From Trichoplax adhaerens (taxonomy: Eukaryota > Placozoa > Uniplacotomia > Trichoplacea > Trichoplacidae): DNA of 64,000 bases. The DNA is taken from the NCBI RefSeq assembly GCF_000150275.1, contig NW_002060963.1, forward strand, positions 839,262 to 903,261, in the 5' to 3' direction. Of this stretch, positions 1 to 11,830 are shown piece by piece. The notes under the pieces are model-generated. The model made no database searches. It was given only the letters and a program-made list of their open reading frames with translations, and was not told the origin of the DNA. How positions within the stretch are numbered: position 1 is the first letter of the stretch; each line of letters starts with the position of its first letter. The translations under genes were made by a program, and so were the position numbers.

Positions 1-1788
1 ATTCTATCTATATGTCACAGCTCAGTAGTTAAAACAAGAAAAACACAAGTTAATTTAAGACACAAAGTCGTTAACAACAGTTATCTTTATTTCAAGAAAA
101 ACTATGGTTTAATAGAAACTGTCTATGTTTAACATGTTATTATAGCTATCTCTATCTCTTCATGTAGTGTTTATCACCCTAGTAAACAAATAAATAGAAT
201 TTCCTACATTTTCTCACTTTTTCCAAGACTCTTATCTAGAATAACTTTTGGCGACTATAACATTAAATATGCAATCTATGATTATAATATCAAAATATTC
301 TAAAAACAGTTTTACTAAATTTAGTATTAATAAGGTATCAGTATATCACCTAATGATAAGGATCTTCTAGAAACATAAATGTATTATTCTAAGACCTATT
401 TTTTTACTTAAGTATATTTATACTTTACAATACTAACGGTATTGCAACACTATTACTGCCATAGAATCTTAGTATACTATTTCAATAAGGCAGACCTAAG
501 GTTTAAAAATTTACAGTAACTACCCTCATATTTATAGTAGTTCGTGAATTTAACTCTTCAAGGTAAGTCAATCGGGTAGGACAGATATTCTACAACTTAG
601 TAAATGATCTCTATGTACTTATAATTGCTAGTTTTCGGATTTTAACTAGCTCTATGAGGTTTTGATTTATATATCATACATCGCCATTGACTATTGAACA
701 TTTAATGTAGTAAATGTACAGAAAATGGATACGTACTGTAATTATGAATATACTGACTACTCTAGTACTTAGATGATCAGAGCCCTTTAGCTAGAGGTTA
801 GTTAAGATGTGGATACTTCTGTTTGGATATTTCAACGCAACGTCTCGTAGTAAGTATGCTGTATATTAAATTATGTTCTTTCTCCTTGTTTACTTGCTAA
901 CTTTATAATAGAGTATAACTATTAATATTTAGTAAAATGTTCTAGTTTGTACAATAAGCCATCTTATTTACTGCTTTCAGGAGCTAACTAAATGCGAGTT
1001 ATTGAGATTTTAAGATATAGAAAGACAGGTAAAACACATGCTTGCTGAACAGCTGGTCATTTTGCTTTGTCTCAATAAATTGCTATCGTCTTATTGTGTC
1101 TTAAATAAGGTATTTTAAAATATAGCATATGATAATCTGTATGATTGCTTACATAACGTAGATATAATAAAAAAGTTCTGATGTATAATTTTATTAATTC
1201 TATTTATAAAATAATATGACTACCATAATGAATAAAGATAAGATGAAAGAAAAAGTGTTTTATTAGAAATTTAGATAGCAGCAAATCTTACGATGCTATT
1301 ATACAGGATTAACAACAACTAAAGTAGAAAAAGCAAACGATACAAGAACAATTATTCTATTTAATACGATTTTTATATTGTTATAGGGCAATTTGAACAA
1401 ACTATATAATTAAAAATCTCGTATAATAGTCTACGTCTTTAATTGGATAGTTAATAGATAAAGGAAGATAGGTTAATATATTTTAATATATTGGTTGTCA
1501 ATTTGTAAAACCCTGTACCGATATACCCATCCGTTTTCGTAATACTTTAAATCTATCATAACAATAAATAATAAAATAAATTAAACTTATTTTTACATGC
1601 CATGTTGGTGAATGCTTTAGGATAAGCAAACAATGTAATTAACTTCTGTTCCGTTGCACTGTTATTTTATCATTTATTGTTCTGTTTTGATAACACTATT
1701 GGATAATTAATGCTGTCAATTAAGCTATTTCGGATGATATAACTATTAGTCTTACCATAATTTCGTCAATTTTTTATTTTAGCTAGAC
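1..1788. other. AT-rich flank upstream of first GPCR; no gene seen
   Basis: No coding region, RNA gene or clear repeat was recognised here. Just before the receptor ATG there is a pyrimidine-rich tract ending in AG at about 1776-1782. It resembles a 3' splice acceptor, so a non-coding 5' exon may lie in this stretch. Confidence 0.4.
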
Positions 1789-2763
1789 ATGATAATGGCT
1801 AATCATTCTGAATTCGAGAATTTCACGCAAGATAGCAACGCCATCAACTATAATTTAATGTTTACTTATTCCTATATTGCGGCCATTCCTATCTTTATAG
1901 TTGGCTTTATTGCCAATTGTATTTTGCTTTACCTGATCAATACCGATAAATATTTTCGTAAAATGACCTACCATCTTATACGTATAGCGATTATTTCTGA
2001 TCTTATTTCCTTAACGACTTCCATCATTGTATTTGCAATATATGCTAGTGCAAATATTGGATATTCTCTCGGCTCGATCCTGTGCAAGTTAATTTTATTC
2101 GTTACGTATAGCTGCTATGGAGTTTCCTTAACCTCGTTATGTGTGGTTAGTATAGATCGATATTATGCAGTTATAAAGCCTCTGACATCAGTCTACCATT
2201 ATCAACTAAAAAGACAAATTATTTATATTGGTCAAACGATTGGTTGTTTAATAGCTCTAGGTGTTTCAGTCCCAATTACAGCATACGGTAATATTCATAT
2301 CAATGAAACACAATTTTGCGATATACCTAATATGGACCGTAACATTACAACTTACTTACTATGTTTAGTTTTCATATTATACATTTTACCACTATCTATT
2401 ATAACGATAAATTATATTAAAATCATTCGTTTTCAATATACTTATGTACGACCTGGTGAATCTAGCTATCGAAGATGTGACAACGTTCAGTTGAAAAAGA
2501 AAAAATTTATTAGAATGTTAATTACAATTACTTCAATCTATCTGTGTGTTACTTGGCCTTTTTTCGCCGTTCTAGCAGGCATGGGGATTTCACTCAGATC
2601 ACTTAAGCAAATAAGAGAGATGGGACTTGGATACTATCTCATTGCTTATACAGCATTTGTGACTACATTTGCTATCAATATTCTGCAGCCATTTATTTAT
2701 TTTAGATTTGACTATAACATTAAAAGGGTAATGAAAGATCGATTTGGACACTTTTCATGCTGA
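1789..2763 (+). CDS. Rhodopsin-like (class A) GPCR, orphan
   Basis: Intronless 324-aa seven-transmembrane receptor, predicted to sit in the plasma membrane and signal through G proteins. TM1 is near residues 27-49 (with FIANCILL), TM2 62-85 (ISDLISL), TM3 97-121 ending in SIDRYYAV (the DRY motif), TM4 145-165, TM5 189-210, TM6 240-262 with TWPFF, and TM7 282-306. TM7 has QPFIYF in place of the usual NPxxY. A Cys before TM3 (SILCK) and one in ECL2 (QFCD) can form the standard disulfide. The second Met (residue 3) is an alternative start. It is a paralogue of the receptor at 4639-5607 and of the decayed copies further right. The ligand cannot be told from sequence; the short N-terminus (~30 residues) suits a small-molecule or peptide receptor. 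The family call is secure. Confidence 0.93.
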   Translation: MIMANHSEFENFTQDSNAINYNLMFTYSYIAAIPIFIVGFIANCILLYLINTDKYFRKMTYHLIRIAIISDLISLTTSIIVFAIYASANIGYSLGSILCKLILFVTYSCYGVSLTSLCVVSIDRYYAVIKPLTSVYHYQLKRQIIYIGQTIGCLIALGVSVPITAYGNIHINETQFCDIPNMDRNITTYLLCLVFILYILPLSIITINYIKIIRFQYTYVRPGESSYRRCDNVQLKKKKFIRMLITITSIYLCVTWPFFAVLAGMGISLRSLKQIREMGLGYYLIAYTAFVTTFAINILQPFIYFRFDYNIKRVMKDRFGHFSC

Positions 2764-4638
2764 TAGTGTTGTCTACTTTAACTTCGTGCTGCCATCATTG
2801 AAAAAATTTTAATTATTTACATAAATGAGATTTATTTAGAGCATACCAGAATCTGATACGCGTCACGCTTATACTTCTACATATGTGGCTGAGTTTATGA
2901 TTTATTAATATTGTTCCTTCTTTATACATTTTTATGCCAATAATTAATATGAACATGCATCTATTCAGTATACGAGTATGTGGAAACTATACGCGTATGT
3001 TAAATTTGTCCAAAAGGATTTCTTTGCATGATCGGTATAATTATATGGTTATGAAATATATTACATTAGGAACGTTTACTTAAATAAAATCTTAATTTTT
3101 AGATTGCTTAACATCAGTTTTCTAATATAATAGTGAAAACTTATCATATCTTCGAGATTAATTATAGTACTCAATATACGAGTATACAAAATAATGTCAA
3201 AAAATGTGTTAATCTGTAAATTATTGATCGTAACTTCATCATACTGCCAGCTATCATATTGTATATAAGGTAGATCAGAGTTATTAGTTCTAATATAGGA
3301 TCTTAACACTTACGGCTGAGATCGAAAAAAAATAAATTGAATCAAATTAAGCGATTCAAAATAATTATTTTAGCCAAAATTTTTGCACCCATACAGACTT
3401 AAGCGAATAATAAGTACGGTCATCTTTAAGAGACTAATTCTTTATATGCGAAGGCAGTCAAAATTTGATTAAATTTATTACTAGTTCTTTGTTATAATCT
3501 TCTCTATTTCGATTGCTCAAATAAAAGACAAGTAGAATGCTCTTAATAATCAGTGAAATGAAGAAAAAATTTACAGTGTTTTCATGGATGAGAAGCCACT
3601 CGAAATTCAAATATCAGTCCTTTGTCATAATTCATAAACATCGTGATATCGCTAGATTATTTTATAACATGAGATTTATGTATAAATCTAGTATAATCAT
3701 GAAGAGACTATTTCTCTATCCAAGAAGTCACATATAATTCGATTATTAGTTCTGGATCACAATCATCCTTATGATATGAAATAGTATGATAACATGAGAA
3801 ATATATTTAAAATCAACGAAAAATGAATTATTTCTAGGCTTAAGAAATCACTCAGGTTCGATTTGTTAGTCCTTGTCGCAATCATCCTGATGTTTTCCAG
3901 CCTTACATCAATATGGAAGTTATTTTTTGCCATCAGAGTATGTATGAACAAGCCATTTCTATGTATTGCATAAGAACTTACTCATAATTCAATTATTATT
4001 AATCTCCGTGCACAATCATTTAATGTTATACTGGTATATAATGATACATGAGATTTCATATGACGATCAGAATAACCAGGATGAGGATATATAAATGCAT
4101 AAAAGGTCATTAAAATACGATTATTAGTCATTCCAAGCAATTTATTACCAATCTTGCGATATAAAAATTAACTAATGATAATACCGATATTTTACGTTTG
4201 AGAATCAATTTGCATTAATATTGGTATTTTAATTGAATTATTATATCACTTCGATTCAATACAGTCATTAATTTGTTTACTGTAACTAGAAAAAGAGAGT
4301 TAATAAAATTATAAAAATGTGAAAATAACTGTTCGTCTAATACATTATTATAAAGTGAATAACTTAAATATTAATGATGATATAAGATTGAAACTTTTCC
4401 ATTTCCTTTTGTATTATTTATAGTTAGTTAGCTATCTATAAAATGTTTATTGTGTTAGCTTTACTGCGAGTAGAAAGACTGTTCTTCGTTTCTTATAAAT
4501 AGTGAATCGAATCTATATAAAAATAATAACTTTAAAATGATATAACTGGCCTTACTATACCATTATCCGTCTTCGATTATGTCGGAACAAAATTCTCCTA
4601 CATTTCGAAATTATTAATCTGGGTCTTCTTGTACACTT
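2764..4638. other. Intergenic between the two GPCRs; contains tandem repeat
   Basis: No gene supported. The only structure seen is the degenerate ~125-bp tandem repeat at about 3560-4150, listed separately. Short open frames at 3537-3737 (+) and 3769-3951 (-) lie in this repeat and have no recognisable protein features. Confidence 0.5.
3560..4150. repeat. Degenerate ~125-bp tandem repeat, about 5 units
   Basis: Variants of the core 'attcgattattagt' followed by '...cacaatcatcc' recur near 3592, 3722, 3841, 3971 and 4097, with spacings of about 119-130 bp. The blocks between them share an 'atgagatttat' like start. Units have diverged by many substitutions and small indels, so the array is old. 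Confidence 0.6.
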
Positions 4639-5607
4639 ATGGCTACAAACTCAACGTCGAAAAACCCTCTAAATCAAACAGCCATCGATTATAATCTTCT
4701 AACTACCTATCTCTATGCTGCATCTATTCCGATATTCTTCACCGGTATTCTAGCCAATTCTTTTTTGCTTTATTTGATTTCTAGTGATGCCAAATTCAAT
4801 CGTATAGTGTATAAACTTACACGCATCGCCGTTATTTCTGATCTTGTTTCATTACATTATTCTCTTGTTGTATTTACTGTGTTTTCTTTGTTACGATCGC
4901 TTGATTATCATATTACTACGGTAATATGTCAAATAACAGTAGCTCTTACTTATTATTGCTATGGAGTGTCGATGACATCGTTATGTATGATTAGCATAGA
5001 TCGTTATTATGCAATTGTAAGACCGTTTTCGCCTCTATATCGTAATCATAAACGGCGAATTATTTATCTTGGTCAAGCTATAGGCTGTATAATTACTTTT
5101 ACTGTCTCAGGACCATGTATACTATTTCTGGGTGTCTATCCAGATGAAAGAAATGTTTGCGATATTATTAATATGAACATTTCTGCATCAATCTATCTTC
5201 TATTTCTAACCTTTTTCTTGTTTGTTATGCCATTATCGATTATTATTGCTAATTATGTCCGAATTATTCGTTATCGTGTAAATTATGTTCGACCTGGGCA
5301 AACCGTTAAAGGTAATATCGATGATAAAGTGAGAAAGTACAAATTTATTCGCGTGCTAATTACAATAACGAGTATTTATGTACTCTCAATATGGCCATTT
5401 TTTGCAAACATTACTGGCATGGCTTTAACACTTAGATCAGCAAGAGATGTCAGAAAGCTGGGTACAGGATTTTATTTAATTTCTATTATCTCATTCGTTT
5501 CTACCTTCGCGGTTAATGTCATCAACCCATTTATTTATTTTAAATATGATAACAATATTAATAAGAAACTATTAGACACTATTCGACATATTTTACATAG
5601 AAAGTAA
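4639..5607 (+). CDS. Rhodopsin-like (class A) GPCR, orphan, paralogue of 1789-2763
   Basis: Intronless 322-aa seven-transmembrane receptor. Motifs seen: TM1 GILANSFLLYLI; TM2 ISDLVSL; Cys before TM3 (VICQ); SIDRYYAI at the end of TM3 (DRY); ECL2 Cys (NVCDI); TM6 SIWPFF; TM7 NPFIYF, a canonical NPxxY-like motif that the upstream paralogue has lost (QPFIYF). A short basic C-terminal tail follows TM7. The two receptors share most motif residues and an ICL3 core (YVRPG). Tandem duplication is the simplest origin. The 3' flank (about 5705-5890) has a diverged copy at about 24255-24980, linking this locus to the duplicated block downstream. Ligand unknown. Confidence 0.93.
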   Translation: MATNSTSKNPLNQTAIDYNLLTTYLYAASIPIFFTGILANSFLLYLISSDAKFNRIVYKLTRIAVISDLVSLHYSLVVFTVFSLLRSLDYHITTVICQITVALTYYCYGVSMTSLCMISIDRYYAIVRPFSPLYRNHKRRIIYLGQAIGCIITFTVSGPCILFLGVYPDERNVCDIINMNISASIYLLFLTFFLFVMPLSIIIANYVRIIRYRVNYVRPGQTVKGNIDDKVRKYKFIRVLITITSIYVLSIWPFFANITGMALTLRSARDVRKLGTGFYLISIISFVSTFAVNVINPFIYFKYDNNINKKLLDTIRHILHRK

Positions 5608-8239
5608 TTATGATTTCTGTTTAATTTTGTAGCTGTTTATCTTGTCGAGTAACATAGAATTATTTATATGATATCTTGGTTAGAGGTAATAATAATTATA
5701 AATGGAATCATTGATAACAAACGACCAACCCTATTTAAATCACTTTTGTTTCGTTGCTATCATTAAACGATATTTATAGAGATATTTTCTCAACGACGAT
5801 AAAGTATCTATTAACGTTTGTGCTACATCATGGATAAGTTTTCAAGATGGATAATTGATCTATTTAATATTACTAGTGAGTCATTTTCAATGCAATATTA
5901 AAATTGTGAGTGTGATACTAGTTTTCTGGAGCACTGAAAATAAACAGAAATTTAATGATATATGGGTGTCCATAAATCGCAATAGTTTTACCCCTAGGCT
6001 CTAGATATAAACTGATATACCACACATAGGTAATAAGTTAAGAAGTGATTGATGAATGGCAACCAGTCCATCTTTTAATGCTTAGTTTGTATCATAAAAG
6101 AGATATTTTTTATTGATTTTTTAACTGCCAACCAGTTTAACTAATTGAAGATATCAGATATCATTTAATCAGTTTTTATCGATATTTAATTAATGATATT
6201 CACAATATGTCTTAGAATGCTGTATTGCAGTAGCATAAAGTAATTTTACGATAAATTAGTAACGAAAATTGGATCCACGAGTCATAAGCAGCATATAGTG
6301 TTTAGTAAATAAATTATATTCAAAGGCTTTGCAATAACAAAATGTATCAACAACATAATTAATACCAATTAAGAAATTTTTGAGATTTTATTCTAATGTG
6401 AATTTAATTTAACACATTTTGATTACAGGTTTTTGCTAAGAAATCTCATTGCTTGAAATTCCCAGCAATACACCATGATCGAGGTAGTTGCTGTTCATTT
6501 ACTGTGTAAGAACCTAGTTTTAACTTAAAAGAGTAGCCAAAATCTACTACTTTGAATACCCGTATAGGGTAGCTAATATTAGCTGGTTTTGCAAATCCAA
6601 ATTTATAAAGACGAAAAGATGAACTTCTGCAAGTAAATTATCACAGTGAGTTTATTGTTAGGTTTATTCTCGCCGATATCTGTCTATACTATGATTCTAA
6701 ATACTGACGATCTCCTATCGGCAGGAAGAACAATAACATCATTAGTCTGTCATGGACAAAATCAAATCTAAGTTTTATTAAAAATCAGTCAATTTACAGT
6801 AAATCTACGTGGACATTAATTATCAGTTTATAGATAATATTATAAACTATACATTTATCTATAAAAGAATATACAGCGTCATAGATAACGGTATTGCCAA
6901 CAAATATCAAAGTATACTATCTGATGAAAAGTTAGATAAAGCATTGATTAGCAGAGTCAGTTTATTACAACTGGTTATAATATTTACTAACAATTTTTAC
7001 CATACTAGACATCGATAATGAGGGGATCATAGTCAGTTATCACCGTTAGTACAGGTTATACAAGTTTTTCAGTATTAATTTTAGTTATAAGTGATAAACC
7101 ATTTTTAGTGAAATATCAACTTAATCGCACTTCAATATTAGCTTTAGTTTGTAACTCGGTCTTTAGCTAGAGTTGATACTAATTAATAATTGAACTAAAC
7201 TGAAATTTTATTTAGAATTATTATCGCTTAACGGGTTTATAACTTTAATTTTAGGTCCTTATAAAATTTTTTAGCGGTAAATAGTTAGACAGACATCGCT
7301 TGTGTCGATTATATTTATGGATGCTAGACGTAAAACTACTTCTTTATGATATTGAGCATACTAAAGATAATGAAATGGGTATGTTAATTAGAAATAAATA
7401 GATATATAACAGTGTTGTAGCCGCAAGAATTTGTGAAATGTTTACTGAACGATATAAATAAAATATATTTTGATCCGTGATCTACCCTTGTGGTTTTCAT
7501 CTGCTAAACTATATATGAAATTAGCAATATCATGCATACCTATGTTACAGTATGTGACACATCTTGGATTCTGAGATATAAATAAATAGAATTTTATCAA
7601 ATTAGATATTGTCGGCATGAATCAATTGAATATAATTTAATATGCAGATTTTATACATACCTGGACTTCAGGGGCAGATATTACGTGCCAATCATGAATA
7701 CACTAATATAATTTGTAATTGTTCACAAGTGATGAAAAAACTGGATTATCACATCATTAGAGGCAATATCTTTAATCAGATGTAATATAATTAGCAATAT
7801 AAATACTCTATGACGCGTTACTATAAATATTTCCTTTATAATGGTTCAATTACAATAATAGAAAATGGGTGTATTAAACTTATTAAAAATAAATGAAATC
7901 GACCATATCTAGAAATATAGTCACTCGATAAATTAAAATATTAATCCTGTTAAAAATGATTTATTTATGCATCTCCATTATCCAAGCCATACTGCCTTTA
8001 CCATAAAATTAAATTCATTAATTAAAAGATTGTTACCTACCCTATATAAACCGCCAAATTGTGGTGATTAGCAAAAATTAAAATTATGACACGATACAGC
8101 CTGTCTACCTCATTCTCGATGTTGGCTCACATTAGCACAAAATTGGATCCAGTATAAAGATATTTTTCCGGCAAATGGGTGTTTACAGCTTTAGTATTGA
8201 ATGTTTCAAAATATCAAAAATTCTAATTCTATGTATTCA
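5608..8239. other. Intergenic, no gene recognised
   Basis: AT-rich sequence with many stops in all frames. A 69-codon open frame at 6809-7018 (+) has no domain, signal or homologue that I recognise. Bases 5705-5890 are similar to parts of 24255-24980, a shared flank of the GPCR family. Confidence 0.45.
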
Positions 8240-9150
8240 TCTCAGTGTAATAACTGTTCTGGTATTCTTTATCGGTACGCATAATAATTACGCCATTTCT
8301 TACTTTAATTTAAATTGATAATTGGTTCAATTATGCAATCTACAAGCTCGTATTTGCAGCTTGTACTTGAAATCTTGCTTTATTACACTATTCTATTTCT
8401 ACATTTTTATTGCTATAACATGAGCAATGACCAAGTATAATTATAAAAGCGACACATTCGTGTAGCAGTCAACTGTGACTACTAATTATTGGCGCATCAA
8501 AGTATAAATAGCGACATTTTGGATGATTGCATCGGTCGCTCTTTTGCTGTAATATCAAGCTATTTTCATCACCTTATCGTACATATAAAAAGCGAGTGAA
8601 GTATCCTGGTTAAAAATGGGCTATCTAATAGCCTTTAATATTGCAATACCAGCTATTTCTTTCTTAGATATCTGTCTAGAAGATATAAATCTGTGTAATA
8701 CAGTCGAGATGCATGGTCACTATAATACGTCTTATAGCCTTGACCGTGGTCTTGTTTGGAATCCAATTATCCAATATAACCTCTAATTAGGCAAATACTA
8801 TGGTTGTCGAGTATCTATCTATTCTAAGCATCTGATTAGCAATTATAGGAGGTTGGTTGGTAAAGAAAAACTATATCACCATTATATCAACAATTTTCGA
8901 GCATTAGCAAATATAACAAACATTTACTTTTTCCAAATAACCATTTTTTACCATCATCTCTGGCTTGGCAATGTCGCTTTAATTAATTAAATCATTGAAA
9001 ATCAAACGGAAACTGGGTATAAGTATTGGATATTACTTGGTTGATTTTAGTTCATTTGTTTCTATATTTACAATTAATGTCATTAGTCTGTTTATTCATT
9101 TTATTTTGATTATAAATCTTTATCAGAAATTACAAGCAAAAATTTAGATT
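8240..9150 (+). pseudogene. Decayed GPCR copy 1 (same family as 1789-2763 and 4639-5607)
   Basis: Translating across frames recovers consecutive pieces of the receptor in order. There is a TM1-like FFIG..NNYAISYF (~8258); a TM2-like KLVFAAC-stop-NLALLHYSI (~8345-8400), aligning with KLTRIAVISDLVSLHYSL; a DRY region reading IGRSFAVIS; an ICL2 LFSSPYRTYKKRVKYPG; a TM4/ECL2 GYLIAFNIAIPAISF ... NLCNTVEM; a TM5 TVVLFGIQLSNITSN; a TM6 PFFTIISGLAMSL; and a TM7 FVSIFTINVISLFIHF. Several frameshifts and stops interrupt it and DRY is GRS, so it cannot encode a receptor. It marks the left edge of the duplicated block. Confidence 0.8.
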
Positions 9151-9164
9151 ATTTCATAATTTTT

Positions 9165-11830
9165 TCAAGTTGATCTAGTATGATCAGAATTGGATAATAA
9201 TTGTATTTTATGATTTAAAGATATATAATATTTATTATTTGTTTCCATAGATGCTCCTTGGTGAGCAAAGCGTAATAATATTATGTATTTCCAACCAGTA
9301 AGCATATTAATTATGATCAATGTTTGCTTTAATATATAATTTCAACGATAGCTATTATCTTGAGCCTATTTTGACAATCCTGGTCAGATATTCTGCTTGC
9401 GATACTTAGCATACTTGCTTACTAAGGTAGAATGATTAATCTGTTTTAGCTTGCATGATGAAATACGGCTAAAGATTGACAAATTTTACAATTTGAAAAA
9501 TAACTGTTATTTTCTATATATTCTCATAGATATCTACTTTAGTTGCGTGATATATTATAGCTTCAATTCGATAAATTTATAATCTAAATAATAGATGCTA
9601 TTTTTTAATCTATTTTTCCCCAGATATTTTCTTAACTAGTAAAATAGAAAGATTAATCCACTCCAGTTTGTAAGATAGATTACAGCCATAACCCGATTTA
9701 TGTTATCATTTTAAAGATACCTATGATTTTTCCTCTTATTTTTCATAGATATTTTTTTAGCTGGTGTTACAGTTTAAGATATTATGTGATAATGTTATTG
9801 AAGAAGAAATAGACGGTTACGATTAGATAATCATAAATATTATGATCTGTTAATATTGTGAGGTTCAATCGTTAATGGACTTCCATTGACCAATGTGTAG
9901 AAGTAAGGTACTTAATATGCCAATGACGTGTAATAACCAAAATGGCGGTTGTCACACTTGTAGGGAATCTGTTAGATCTTAAATTGTTAATTGGCGCTAT
10001 AATATTATTAGCGCATAATAATATCAATTATCACATATTTGTTCGATAGTAATTAATAGGATTACAAAGTTATAGAAAAGACTAAGTTATGCATAAGAGT
10101 AATTAACAGGTGGAAAAGGTGTAGATTTGATACAAGTATATAAGAGGTTGTAATTTACCTCGCTAGAGAGGAGGAAAATACGGAGACCTAATAAAGTTAG
10201 TTTAGTAAATTTATCCAGACGCTTCTAGTCCGCCTTTACTGTTGACTGAGGTCCTTCGCTGAAGTGGAGTGAGTAGTGACGCCTGGTGGCAGTTTTACTG
10301 TAGGACAGAGGAGAGTAGGATAAGTGTGGAACGGGAATCCGATTGTTGCAAACGACGTTGTGACAGCTGGTAAAATAGAGTGATACAATTGCTCTAGTTT
10401 AATAGGCCTACAGCTAGGATCTAATCCATTTTACGATGTTTAAAAAAGCTATCTTTTTCTATTCACGTTTCAGAGATATTTTCTTAGCAAGCAAGATACA
10501 TACATGCAAAAAGGTTTACGTATTTCAATTTGAGAGAAAACAGATCTACTTTTATATATTTAATATTTTTACAATCTTGAATATAAATGTATATTTCATA
10601 CTTATTTCTAAGAATATTTTTATTCTTGTAAAGTAGGATAAGTAATCGTTTACTATTTGCAAAATAGAATTTAGTTAGAATTCGATGTACCCAAACATTT
10701 CCAAAGTAATTGCCATCTTTCTGCTTATTTTCATATATATTTTTTCTTTACTGGCAATGCAGACAATTACTCCGCTGTATTTTACATGATGAATTACAGC
10801 CAGTATCTGAAGTATCCTACAATTTGGAAAACAACTGATAATGTTTCCGTCTATTTATATATATAATTTCTTAGCCGGCAAGATAAAATGATCAATTCTT
10901 TCCAATCTGCAAGATTTATTACTCTTTCGAAATCAATACATTTAACGATCTTAAAAAATGTTTTTAAATTTTTTTATTATTTTTGAAAATATACTTGATT
11001 TCAATAATCCAGGATGCTTAGTTGTTCTTAATTTACAAGACAACTTAACATTAGAATTGGATATTTATTGCGATATTTCGATGAAAGCTATTCTTTTGCA
11101 TATTTTCATAGATTTCTTAGCTAGATAAGTATAATAATTAATCTTGTTCAAATTACAAGGTATACTACTATCAAAGTCCGCCGTGTTTAACAATGTTAAA
11201 ACAAACTTCATTTTCTGCATTTCTATTTAGATATTTTCTGAGCGAAGGCGGTAATCAATGTTTTTAATTTGTATCCCACATTACTGGTAGTATCCGTTCC
11301 TATTCAATTTTAGAAATAGCTAATATTTTTTCTATACGCTTTTGAGACATCTTATTGGATGACTAAAATAAATCTGTATCTATTTTATATCATAGCTAAA
11401 ATTCGATATTGTTTATGATTTAAAATAGGTATTTTATTTTATTTTACGATGTACTTCCATACAAATTTTCTTAGCTAAAAAGGCAGAATGATTAATCTAC
11501 TCCAATTTGCAAAATTTAATTCCTACTATTCGATTTCCGTATGTTTTAGCTCCATAACAGCTATTCATTTATGTAATCTCCAAAATAGGCAAGATGGAGT
11601 GGCAAATCTGTTTCAACATATATAATTTATAGCAGTGAGGGCTCTCCATCATATTGATAATAAGTTTATAATATACGTCCATATCAATGATTAGTTCTAT
11701 TTGAACATCCTTCCGATATGATTAGACAATCTACAACTGTTACCTTGGATATCTTTTCAACGCCAACAAATATACAAGTTAATCCCGTTCAACTTCTAAG
11801 ATATCCTAAATAACTTGAACTAGTAAAAAC
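9165..11830. repeat. Degenerate tandem repeat downstream of GPCR remnant 1
   Basis: A core like 'gatattttcttagctggcaag', often followed by 'atgattaatct..tccaatttgcaag', recurs many times, for example near 9252, 9388, 9622, 9744, 10472, 10738, 10866, 11110, 11230, 11460 and 11740, with irregular spacing of about 110-250 bp. The same core appears at about 23285-23640 and 34965-35100, in each case directly downstream of a GPCR remnant. A 66-codon frame at 10436-10636 lies inside the array and is not considered a gene. Confidence 0.65.

Noticed and set aside
6809-7018. 69-codon + strand frame
   Set aside because: No family resemblance and no splice or repeat support; could be chance, left as unassigned.
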